From the NCBI RefSeq assembly GCF_003752505.1, contig NZ_RKHO01000001.1, positions 806,001 through 870,000 on the forward strand: a stretch of DNA of 64,000 bases, in the 5' to 3' direction. Each line of letters opens with the position of its first letter. Position 1 is the first letter of the stretch. The notes beneath the pieces are model-generated. The model worked only from the letters and a program-made list of their open reading frames with translations, ran no database searches and was not told where the DNA came from. The position numbers were made by a program, and so were the translations under genes. Shown here piece by piece: positions 36,859-44,159 of the stretch. The DNA is from Nocardioides aurantiacus. Its GTDB lineage: Bacteria; Actinomycetota; Actinomycetes; Propionibacteriales; Nocardioidaceae.

Positions 36859-38354
36859 CGCTCGCCCCCGACCCCATGACCAGCGCCGCGACGTTCGTCG
36901 GGATGCCGGCCTTCCCGGTCGCCGCCCGTGCCGCGCTCGCCGACAGCCAGCTGCGGCACAACCTGGAGCACGCCACCCACACCATCCGCGACAAGCGGGC
37001 CCGCGTGGTCGCCGAGGTCGACGACTGGGAGGAGCTGCGCACCCGGGGCGCGGCGCTCAAGGACGCCACCCTCGCCGACCTCGAGACCCACCTGGTCACC
37101 CTGGAGGAGCGGCTCACCGCCGCCGGTGCCACCGTGCACTGGGCCCGCGACGCCGAGGAGGCGTGCCGCGTGGTCGCCGACGTCGCCCGCAGCCACGGGC
37201 TCGACGAGGTGGTCAAGGTCAAGTCGATGGCCACGGCGGAGATCGGGCTCAACGAGGCCCTGGCCGCCGAGGGCATCGCCGCCTGGGAGACCGACCTCGC
37301 CGAGCTGATCGTGCAGCTCGGCGACGACCTGCCCTCCCACATCCTGGTGCCCGCGATCCACCGCAACCGCTCCGAGATCCGCCAGATCTTCCTCGACAAG
37401 ATGGCCGGCGCCGGGCGTCCTGCCCCCGACGACCTGAGCCAGGAGCCGGCCGAGCTCGCCGGAGCCGCGCGGCTGCACCTGCGCGAGAAGTTCCTCCGGG
37501 CGAAGATGGCCGTCTCCGGCGCCAACTTCGCGGTGGCCGAGACCGGCACGCTCGTCGTGGTCGAGTCCGAGGGCAACGGCCGGATGTGCCTGACGCTGCC
37601 CGACGTGCTCGTCTCGGTCGTCGGCATCGAGAAGGTGGTCCCGACCTTCGAGGACCTCGACGTCTTCCTGCGGCTGCTGCCCCGGTCGAGCACGGGGGAG
37701 CGGATGAACCCCTACACCTCGACCTGGACCGGCGTCAGTCCCGGCGACGGCCCGCAGGAGCTGCACGTCGTGCTGCTCGACAACGGCCGCACCCGCGCGC
37801 TCGCCGACGAGGTGGGCCGTCAGGCGCTGCGCTGCATCCGCTGCTCGGCGTGCCTCAACGTCTGCCCGGTCTACGAGCGCACCGGTGGCCACGCCTACGG
37901 CTCGGTCTACCCGGGCCCGATCGGCGCCATCCTCAACCCGCTGATGAAGGGCGTCGGCGTCGACGAGCAGACCGACTCGCTGCCGTACGCCTCCTCGCTC
38001 TGCGGCGCCTGCTACGAGGTGTGCCCGGTCAAGATCGACATCCCCTCGGTCCTGGTCGACCTGCGGGCCCAGGTCGTCGACGCCCACCGCGGCGGGCGTC
38101 CCTCCGTGGAGGCGGTCGCGATGAAGGGGGCCGGCGCGACCTTCGGTTCCTCGCGGCGGTTGCGCCTGGCCGAGCGCTTCACCGGCATCGGCACCCGCGT
38201 CGCCGGCCGGCTGGGCCTCGCCTCGGCCTGGTCCGGCGCCCGCGACCTCCCGACCGCGCCGGCCGAGTCCTTCCGGGCCTGGTGGAAGCGCACGGGCGGC
38301 ACCGGCACCGGCACAAGCAGCGGGACCGGTCCCACGGACGAGGCGCGTCGATGA
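36855..38354 (+). CDS. lutB: lactate utilisation Fe-S protein LutB
   Basis: A 499-aa subunit combining an N-terminal LUD domain with a ferredoxin-like part. CIRCSACLNVCPVYER and CGACYEVCPVKIDIP hold the eight cysteines for two 4Fe-4S clusters (about residues 325-405). GHAYGSVYPGPIGAIL is a family signature, and a DUF3390-type tail follows. Together with LutA and LutC it oxidises L-lactate to pyruvate. It overlaps both neighbours by ATGA. Confidence 0.92.
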   Translation: MTLAPDPMTSAATFVGMPAFPVAARAALADSQLRHNLEHATHTIRDKRARVVAEVDDWEELRTRGAALKDATLADLETHLVTLEERLTAAGATVHWARDAEEACRVVADVARSHGLDEVVKVKSMATAEIGLNEALAAEGIAAWETDLAELIVQLGDDLPSHILVPAIHRNRSEIRQIFLDKMAGAGRPAPDDLSQEPAELAGAARLHLREKFLRAKMAVSGANFAVAETGTLVVVESEGNGRMCLTLPDVLVSVVGIEKVVPTFEDLDVFLRLLPRSSTGERMNPYTSTWTGVSPGDGPQELHVVLLDNGRTRALADEVGRQALRCIRCSACLNVCPVYERTGGHAYGSVYPGPIGAILNPLMKGVGVDEQTDSLPYASSLCGACYEVCPVKIDIPSVLVDLRAQVVDAHRGGRPSVEAVAMKGAGATFGSSRRLRLAERFTGIGTRVAGRLGLASAWSGARDLPTAPAESFRAWWKRTGGTGTGTSSGTGPTDEARR

Positions 38355-38950
38355 GCGCCCGCGACGACATCCTGGCCCGGGTCCGCGAGGCCACCGCGAC
38401 CGCGGTCGCGCCCGTGCTCGAGCGGCCCGCGTCGCAGAGCCGCCCGGGCGACGTCGACCTGTTCGTCGAGCGAGTCGCGGACTACCGCGCGGTGGTCGAG
38501 CGCTGCACGGCCGCCGAGCTCCCGGCCCGGCTGGCCGACGTCGTGGGCGAGCGGCGGGTCGTGGTTCCCGACGGCCTGCTCGAGCTCCTCGACCTCGCCG
38601 ATCTCACGCTGCCCGGCGCCGTCGTCGACGACGGCCTCGCCGCCACCGACCTGGACCGGCTCGACGGCGTGGTCACGACGGCGACGGTCGGCATCGCCGA
38701 GACCGGCACGATCGTCCTCGACCACGGCCCCGGGCAGGGGCGCCGCGCGGTCACGCTCGTGCCCGACCTGCACGTGTGCGTGGTGCGCGCGGACCAGGTC
38801 GTCGCCGACGTCCAGGACGCGGTCGCCCGGCTCGACCCGACGCGGCCCCACACGTGGATCAGTGGTCCCTCGGCCACCAGCGACATCGAGCTCGACCGCG
38901 TCGAGGGCGTCCACGGCCCCCGGCAGCTGCACGTGGTCGTGGTGGGCTGA
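38351..38950 (+). CDS. lutC: lactate utilisation protein LutC (LUD domain)
   Basis: The third subunit of the lactate oxidation complex, 199 aa with one LUD domain. TTATVGIAETGTIVLDHG and ISGPSATSDIELDRVEGVHG are its hallmark motifs near the C-terminus. The start ATG 38351 overlaps the lutB stop (ATGA). A strong hairpin follows 27 bp after the stop, ending the operon just before the tRNA gene. Confidence 0.9.
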   Translation: MSARDDILARVREATATAVAPVLERPASQSRPGDVDLFVERVADYRAVVERCTAAELPARLADVVGERRVVVPDGLLELLDLADLTLPGAVVDDGLAATDLDRLDGVVTTATVGIAETGTIVLDHGPGQGRRAVTLVPDLHVCVVRADQVVADVQDAVARLDPTRPHTWISGPSATSDIELDRVEGVHGPRQLHVVVVG

Positions 38951-38976
38951 GGCACACCTGACCCCCAGGGTGCCGA

Positions 38977-39002
38977 GCGTTGCTGGAGCGTTCCAGCAAC
39001 GC
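38977..39002 (+). terminator. terminator hairpin of lutABC
   Basis: A perfect 11-bp stem GCGTTGCTGGA/TCCAGCAACGC with a 4-nt loop, placed 27 bp after lutC. No T-run. It separates lutABC from the convergent tRNA gene. Confidence 0.7.
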
Positions 39003-39059
39003 GGACGTCTCCTCGGAGCGGACCCGAGGGGGCCGGTCCGGGCGCTGCGGTCGGTCGGG

Positions 39060-39132
39060 TGCCCCAGGCCAGAGTCGAACTGGCGACCTTTCGCTTAGGA
39101 GGCGGCTGCTCTATCCACTGAGCTACTGGGGC
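39060..39132 (-). tRNA. tRNA-Arg (anticodon CCT)
   Basis: On the minus strand a 73-nt cloverleaf folds: acceptor stem GCCCCAG/CTGGGGC (7 bp), D stem GCTC/GAGC, T stem GCCAG/CTGGC with loop TTCGACT, discriminator A. The anticodon loop CTCCTAA gives CCT. The anticodon stem GCCGC/GCGAA pairs at only three of five positions (27-43 G-A, 28-42 C-A). CCA is not encoded. Its 5' end forms the left attachment core of the genomic island. Confidence 0.85.
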
Positions 39133-39133
39133 G
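39123..39133. other. attL core (tRNA 5' end)
   Basis: CTACTGGGGCG, covering the end of the tRNA-Arg acceptor stem and one base beyond. An identical copy lies at 57643. Excision through the two copies would leave the tRNA gene intact. Confidence 0.75.
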
Positions 39134-39148
39134 GGACGTGTGCAGTCT

Positions 39149-39160
39149 CGTGTTGAAAAC
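39149..39160. repeat. left terminal inverted 12-mer
   Basis: CGTGTTGAAAAC, 15 bp inside the left core. The inverse, GTTTTCAACACG, is at 57629-57640, 2 bp inside the right core. In the excised circle both would flank one core, as recombinase binding arms do. Confidence 0.7.
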
Positions 39161-39288
39161 TCGCGGCACGTCGGGCCGTATCTTGTCACGGCGGTTTGAC
39201 GGGGTGTATCTGACCTTCCGCGCCTGGTGACGGCGGCGGCGCGGCTTGTGGCGGTAGTCGGGTGGGTTGTGTTTGGGCAGCACTCTTG

Positions 39289-39312
39289 CCCCGCTGGCTG
39301 AGGCCAGCGGGG
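39289..39312 (-). terminator. terminator hairpin of the island's left operon
   Basis: A perfect 10-bp stem CCCCGCTGGC/GCCAGCGGGG with loop TGAG, 41 bp after the stop of the transposase-like gene. The remaining 39161-39288 shows no gene. Confidence 0.65.
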
Positions 39313-39352
39313 TGTGAGGGTGGTGCTGTTCTGTTGGGGTGCCGGTTGTGTT

Positions 39353-40966
39353 CTAGGCGGCGACCTGCTTCGGGGGTTCGGGGTCGGGGAGCAGGTCGTG
39401 GTGGGCGAGGCGTCCGTTGTGGATGTGCCATGCCTCGGCGTTGATCTGGGCTGCGTGCAGGAGCATGCGGAGGGACTGGTTGTGGTGTCCGTACGCGGGC
39501 ATGCGCTTGAGGTACCAGGCTTGTTCGATGCCGTTGTTGCCTGATTCGGCGTCGGGGCGGAAGCCGCAGGACGTGGCGAAGTTGGTGTCGGTGATAGCCA
39601 TTTGGCGCAGGTACTCGGAGCGGAGGAAGCCGTCGTCGGCCTGGGCGACGAGGGGCACGGAGTGGCCCTTGACGCCGCCACAGCGGCGGCAGTCGATGTC
39701 GATGAGGCGGTACCAGTTGAACTCGTTCTTTGCGCCGGGGCGGCGGATGGTGCGCTGGTTGAGCAGGGTGTGGGTCTGGTTGCCCTGGTCGTCGGCGGTG
39801 AGTTGGTAGACGGCTCCGCCGATGCCGTAGAGGCGGTGGCGGCAGGTGCCGTGCCTGCCGGTCTTCTCGTAGGTTCCGACGTGGTGGGACTTCTCGTAGC
39901 GGTCGCCGACCTTGACGCTTGAGCGCCCGTTACGGGCTCCCTGGGTGGGCTTGTTGACGACCATGAGGCCGCGCCGCATCAGGGGGTCGATGTGCTTGTG
40001 GTGGAGGATGCCGTCGACGACGACTGTCTGCAGGCCAGGGAGCAGGTCAGCGAGGGAGTTGACGATGTCGACGATGGCGCGGCCTTCGTCGTGCTCGTCG
40101 GGGGTCATGGTTTCTACGTCGAGGCAGATGCGGGTGCCGGACTGGATGAGGCGGGCCCAGGCGTAGGTGCCCTTGACGCCCCATTCGTAGCGGTGTGTCT
40201 TGTCGCCCCGGTACTTGGCGATCTGTTCGGCGGTGGAGCCTTCGGGGATGGCCGGGCTTCCGGCTTCGGGCCAGAGGTCGGTGTTGGGGTCGGCGCGGCG
40301 AATCTTGATCTCGCCGGTGACCTTGTTGACGTACTCGGTACCGGGCTTGTACTTCGAGGGCGAGGTGGAGACCTTGCCGTCGAGGGTGACGACGACCTCG
40401 CGGGTGGGCTTGGCAACCTGGAAGGCGTTGCCGGGCTCGTACATGCCCATGGCGACGGCCTGCTCGGCGGCGGCCCGCCGGTGTGCGTTGCGGAGTTTGT
40501 CCACCCAGCCGTACTGCTTGCTCTTTTTCTGGAAGTGGTTCCAGTGGTTGACCGATGGGCCGATGGCGGGCAGGGCGTCAGCGATGTGGTCGCCGTGGAC
40601 GTCGCGGACGGCGGCGGTGACGAGTGCCCAGATGTTGGGGTCGCCAAGGTTGATGTCTGTGTAGAGCGCGGAGCCGTAGATGTCGATGGCTTGCCCGAAC
40701 AGCAGGAGCGCCCAGTTGGGGTAGGCGGTGGGCCGTCCGGGGGTGCGGACCTTCTTGGTGTCGAGGGCGGCGGCGCGCTTGAGGAGCCAGGGGTCGGTGG
40801 CTGCGGCGAGCAGTTTGCCGAGGTCGCCGAGTCGGCGGGCGCGCTGCTCAGCGACGGTCTCGTCGAGGATGGCGACGAGAGCCTTCCGGGACTGGGTCTG
40901 CTTGTAGCGACGCACGAGCCGGTCGATGCGGGCAGCGTCCTCGCGGATGCGTCGTGCCTTGCCCAT
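39353..40966 (-). CDS. DDE (RNase H fold) transposase-like protein
   Basis: A 537-aa protein that looks like a DDE transposase of an actinobacterial group I cannot name. VVVTLDGKVSTSPSKY (about residues 188-203) and TVVVDGILHHKHIDPL (about 321-336) provide two Asp residues, and NNGIEQAWYLKRM near 495 a candidate Glu. A CRRCGG cysteine pair lies near residue 437. It has no terminal repeats of its own; instead it overlaps the integrase-like gene by one base (TGATG), so the two proteins are probably made together and may jointly move the island. Confidence 0.55.
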   Translation of the reverse strand: MGKARRIREDAARIDRLVRRYKQTQSRKALVAILDETVAEQRARRLGDLGKLLAAATDPWLLKRAAALDTKKVRTPGRPTAYPNWALLLFGQAIDIYGSALYTDINLGDPNIWALVTAAVRDVHGDHIADALPAIGPSVNHWNHFQKKSKQYGWVDKLRNAHRRAAAEQAVAMGMYEPGNAFQVAKPTREVVVTLDGKVSTSPSKYKPGTEYVNKVTGEIKIRRADPNTDLWPEAGSPAIPEGSTAEQIAKYRGDKTHRYEWGVKGTYAWARLIQSGTRICLDVETMTPDEHDEGRAIVDIVNSLADLLPGLQTVVVDGILHHKHIDPLMRRGLMVVNKPTQGARNGRSSVKVGDRYEKSHHVGTYEKTGRHGTCRHRLYGIGGAVYQLTADDQGNQTHTLLNQRTIRRPGAKNEFNWYRLIDIDCRRCGGVKGHSVPLVAQADDGFLRSEYLRQMAITDTNFATSCGFRPDAESGNNGIEQAWYLKRMPAYGHHNQSLRMLLHAAQINAEAWHIHNGRLAHHDLLPDPEPPKQVAA

Positions 40967-42075
40967 CAGAGCACCCCGTCCGGGGCCGTGCTCACGATGT
41001 TGTAGCGGTCGGTGCGGGTGGCAGCAACCGGTGCAGTGACTTCGTGGTTGGTGCGCCAGTTCGTGGTGAGGAGCCGGGCGGCGGCGTCGAGGGACCGCAG
41101 CCCGCAGGTGACGGCGACGGCCTCGACTGAGCCGGTCTCGATGTAGACGCGGTTGGCGACGTACTCATGGATGGAGGTGGGACGGACGCCGTCGTCGGGG
41201 GTGAGTCCGGCCTTGTTCAGGGCGCGCCACAACATGCCGTTGGTCGCCATGGCGACCTTTGTGGGGTCCTGGTCGGCCACCCGGTCACGACGTGCGAGGG
41301 AGAGCCCTGACAGGTCGCTCCCGTGGCTGCGGGTCAGGTAGGTGATGCGGGCGGTGAGCGCGTCGGTCTGCCACGCGTCGAGGGCAACCCAGCGGGGCAG
41401 GTTGCGGCGACCCAGCCCGGGGAGCCAGACCACGCCTTCGGTGAGGTGGACGTCGTTGACTTCGACCTGGGGGATTTCGGTGACGGTGGCCCCGGCCATG
41501 GCAAGAGCGACGACGGCGGGCAGTTTCGACTCGCGTGCCCGGTAGGCGGCGCGGTCCATGACGCGTTGCGCTTCGGCGGGGCTGAGGGGGCGAACGCGGT
41601 TCACGGAGCGTCCGTGAGTGGTGACCTTCTCGCCGGGGTTCTCATCCCACAAGCCGAGGTGGTGGCAGGTCGCAAAGAAGTTGATGAGGGAGGTGCGCCG
41701 GTTGGCCTGGGTGCCGTAGGCGGGCAGCCCGGTGGTGTTCGACGGCCACATCTTGCCGCTGGGGCGAGCGTGGACCCAGTCGGCGCAGATGGTCGGGTCG
41801 ATGTCGCCGAGGGTCTGGTAGCCCATGGCGGTCGTGTAGGCGACGAACCTGGTCAGGTTGTGCTCGTAGCGCCGCAGGGTGGGTGCGGTGAAGCCGACGG
41901 GGACCGACTCCTTGACCCAGGCCGTCATGACGAGGGTGAGGGCTTCAGCGAGCGGGACGTCACCGGGGGCGGTGAGACCGGGGGCGAGCGTGAACGCGTC
42001 GTAGGGGCCGGGGAGCCCGACACGGCGACGGTTCGAGGAGCGGCGGACGTACTGCTGGGGGTTGGACGTGGGCAT
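40966..42075 (-). CDS. tyrosine-recombinase-fold integrase-like protein
   Basis: A 369-aa protein. Residues about 45-150 resemble a SAM-like core-binding domain (LRRYEHNLTRFVAYTTAMGY), followed by a catalytic-domain-like part with VVALAMAGATVTEIPQVEVND and PTSIHEYVANRVYIETGS. The box I Arg appears as Thr, and no final catalytic Tyr can be placed with confidence, so activity is uncertain. It is the only integrase candidate in the island. The start is ATG 42075 with no clear ribosome binding site. Confidence 0.5.
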   Translation of the reverse strand: MPTSNPQQYVRRSSNRRRVGLPGPYDAFTLAPGLTAPGDVPLAEALTLVMTAWVKESVPVGFTAPTLRRYEHNLTRFVAYTTAMGYQTLGDIDPTICADWVHARPSGKMWPSNTTGLPAYGTQANRRTSLINFFATCHHLGLWDENPGEKVTTHGRSVNRVRPLSPAEAQRVMDRAAYRARESKLPAVVALAMAGATVTEIPQVEVNDVHLTEGVVWLPGLGRRNLPRWVALDAWQTDALTARITYLTRSHGSDLSGLSLARRDRVADQDPTKVAMATNGMLWRALNKAGLTPDDGVRPTSIHEYVANRVYIETGSVEAVAVTCGLRSLDAAARLLTTNWRTNHEVTAPVAATRTDRYNIVSTAPDGVL

Positions 42076-42222
42076 GACGGTTTTCGCTTTCGGGGTAGGC
42101 GAGCAGACCCGGCGGCGGTGACGGCCACAAGCGGGCGGTCGGCGACGCGGGTGTGCGGAGAAGAGGGGCTGAGGGGGTGAGCGGTGGCTGCTAAGGCAGC
42201 GGCGGCGGGCGCGTGCGTCCGC

Positions 42223-42441
42223 TCACGAAGGCTTCTCGCGCGGCGGGGTCTGCTCGGACCCGGCGACCTGGTCCGGCGGCGGCACAGCCGAAGCCGGGTA
42301 GGTGCGCACTAGTACGGGGCGGCTCAGCGGCCCCGGGGTGCGGTAGCGGGGGACGGCTAGCGCGAACGGGTCGGTGGCGACCGGTTCGTCGGGGTCGACG
42401 AGCCGCAGCGACGCGCGGCCCGTCTGGGTGTGCTCGGGCAT
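42223..42441 (-). CDS. small hypothetical protein (72 aa)
   Basis: A proline-rich basic-acidic protein of unknown family (ASLRLVDPDEPVATDPFALA in the middle, PPPREK-like end). AGGAG lies 7 nt before ATG 42441, supporting translation. It stands upstream of the integrase-like gene on the same strand, 147 bp away, and may be the first gene of that operon. Confidence 0.5.
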   Translation of the reverse strand: MPEHTQTGRASLRLVDPDEPVATDPFALAVPRYRTPGPLSRPVLVRTYPASAVPPPDQVAGSEQTPPREKPS

Positions 42442-42972
42442 GTGGTGCTCCTGGGTGACATCGACCCAGTGCTGCCTCGTGTTAGGGCACAGGCGTTCCG
42501 GGGTCGTGGGCGTCAGGAGTGCCGGGTTCTCCGGCGCTCCCTCTGAGCCGCGACCGCATGAAACGCATACGGACGTCCTACCACCCGGGACCCGGACGTG
42601 TCGAACACTTGTGCGAACAGCGTTGAGGTGGACGAGCCCGGCCTGTGCCGTCCCGTTCAGTCGGCGACCGGAGTCCGTCGTCGTTGTTGTAGCGGCGGGT
42701 GCCGACAGGAGTCCGAGAACGCGGCTCGTGAAGCAGGCGGCGGCTTCGGCGAGCCGGTTGAAGGAGGTGTTCATGACGCCCAATCTGGGGTCTACGAACC
42801 GTCCAAATAAGCGCGGAAAAAGCCCCCTTGGATCCGACCGAGGACGATTTCACCCCCGTGGATTTTGCGGGGCTGACTCCCGCCGTACGCAGTCCTCGCC
42901 CTAGGTTAAGACGGGTTGACCTGCGCGAACGCCGCCGGAATGGGCAGGGCCGCCAGGCCGAGGTGGGGACGG
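42442..42972. other. 530-bp stretch without a convincing gene
   Basis: Several overlapping frames are open on both strands, but none has a good ribosome binding site or a recognisable product. The minus strand could carry a transcript start for the 72-aa gene. A short AT-rich patch (42805-42822) contains AAGCGCGGAAAAAGCC. Confidence 0.4.
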
Positions 42973-43398
42973 TTACGTCCGCGTGGCCGGTGCGCTCGTG
43001 TCCGGGAAATCCCAGAACTTCGGTCGCGCCTTGGTGCCCTCAGCGACCTCGATGAAGAACCGAATGGACTCCTCGGTCGGCATCGCGCCCGGCAGCACCA
43101 TCATCAGCGTCACGATGTCCTGCGCCGTCAGATTCGCGCGCCCGCACAGACGTGCGTTCCACATGTTCGTCGAGTCCGAGCGAAGGTCCCTACGCGCCAA
43201 CCCTTCTTGCGGGAGACCTTGCAGGGTCTTGTGCTCCCGCACCGCCAGAACAATCGCGTTCTGCATCACCGCAGCGCGGAACTTCGACACCGCCAACGGC
43301 TCCCCGTTCGGGTCCGGCGGCAACCACACGCGCTCGTTGACGTCGCGTCGACCGAACGATGTTTTGGGGCTGCACCAGTCACGAGGTTGGGAGGCCAC
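42973..43398 (-). CDS. hypothetical protein, possible HTH
   Basis: A 141-aa protein with no certain family. Its middle (about residues 62-115, containing LTAQDIVTLMMVLPGAMP) resembles the end of an XRE-like helix-turn-helix domain, suggesting a regulator. The beginning VWLPPDPNGEPLAVSKF is unusual. GTG 43398 lies 6 nt after TAGGAT on its strand, a leaderless pattern. It is divergent from the next gene, 97 bp apart. Confidence 0.5.
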   Translation of the reverse strand: MASQPRDWCSPKTSFGRRDVNERVWLPPDPNGEPLAVSKFRAAVMQNAIVLAVREHKTLQGLPQEGLARRDLRSDSTNMWNARLCGRANLTAQDIVTLMMVLPGAMPTEESIRFFIEVAEGTKARPKFWDFPDTSAPATRT

Positions 43399-43495
43399 GG
43401 GCGAATCCTATGAGTTGACGCGCCGTATACGTTGCCGTTCCAGGAGCACTCGGACCCCCAGGCTCCACGCATTTGGCTACCCCTCGGGAGGAACC

Positions 43496-44035
43496 GTGCC
43501 AGAGACGCCCGATGACGTCATCGAGTCCCACAGTGCGCGGCTGCATCGCATCGGCGTCACCTTCGACGACGTAGAAGCCCTCGAATGCATCTGGAATGGG
43601 AGCGAAGCGTTCCGCCTCATCGCCGACGACCGAAGCGGCTCCCTTGCCGATTACGGTTACAGCGTCGTCGACAGCCTCGACGCCATCTGGCATGAACTCG
43701 ATGCATCGGTTGCCCACCTCTACATGCAGCACGGCTTCACGCCCCACCAGGCGTTCGTGCTCAATGAGGACCGCCGCGCCAAGACCAACCTGTGGGGACC
43801 GGATTTTGATAGTGACCGGCTGCACGAACTCCTTGACGCTAAGATGCCGCGCCCTCTCCTCATCCAGACCCTGCTCGTAGCCGAGTCGCCCCTTGAAACC
43901 GAGACGCTCATCGGCGCGATGACCCTCGACGGGATGCATCCCGAGACCTACAACCCCGAACCTGCCACCGCCCAGGTCGAGGCCCGTGCTGCGTCACTCA
44001 AGGTTCAGATCCACGATTGTGACTGCGAATTCTGA
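43496..44035 (+). CDS. hypothetical acidic protein (179 aa)
   Basis: An Asp/Glu-rich helical protein of unknown family, without membrane segments. GGGAGG lies 4 nt before GTG 43496. LNEDRRAKTNLWGPDFDSDR and AESPLETETLIGAM are visible, but neither matches a domain I know. It ends 124 bp before hsdM and reads in the same direction, so it may be linked to restriction. Its acidic character would allow a DNA-mimic role, which is speculation. Confidence 0.5.
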   Translation: MPETPDDVIESHSARLHRIGVTFDDVEALECIWNGSEAFRLIADDRSGSLADYGYSVVDSLDAIWHELDASVAHLYMQHGFTPHQAFVLNEDRRAKTNLWGPDFDSDRLHELLDAKMPRPLLIQTLLVAESPLETETLIGAMTLDGMHPETYNPEPATAQVEARAASLKVQIHDCDCEF

Positions 44036-44159
44036 CCAACACGTGTCCGCCAGCACCTTGGGAGCGCCACGGCGTTCCATCAGGCCGCTGCGGGTGCAGC
44101 AGTAGCCGACGCCTGCCGATACGAGTAACAAGTCATTCGAGCAAAGGGAGACACCAGTA

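Noticed and set aside
42374-42904. 176-aa plus-strand gene in the island spacer
   Set aside because: Ser/Arg/Pro-rich translation with no ribosome binding site, antisense to the better supported 72-aa gene.
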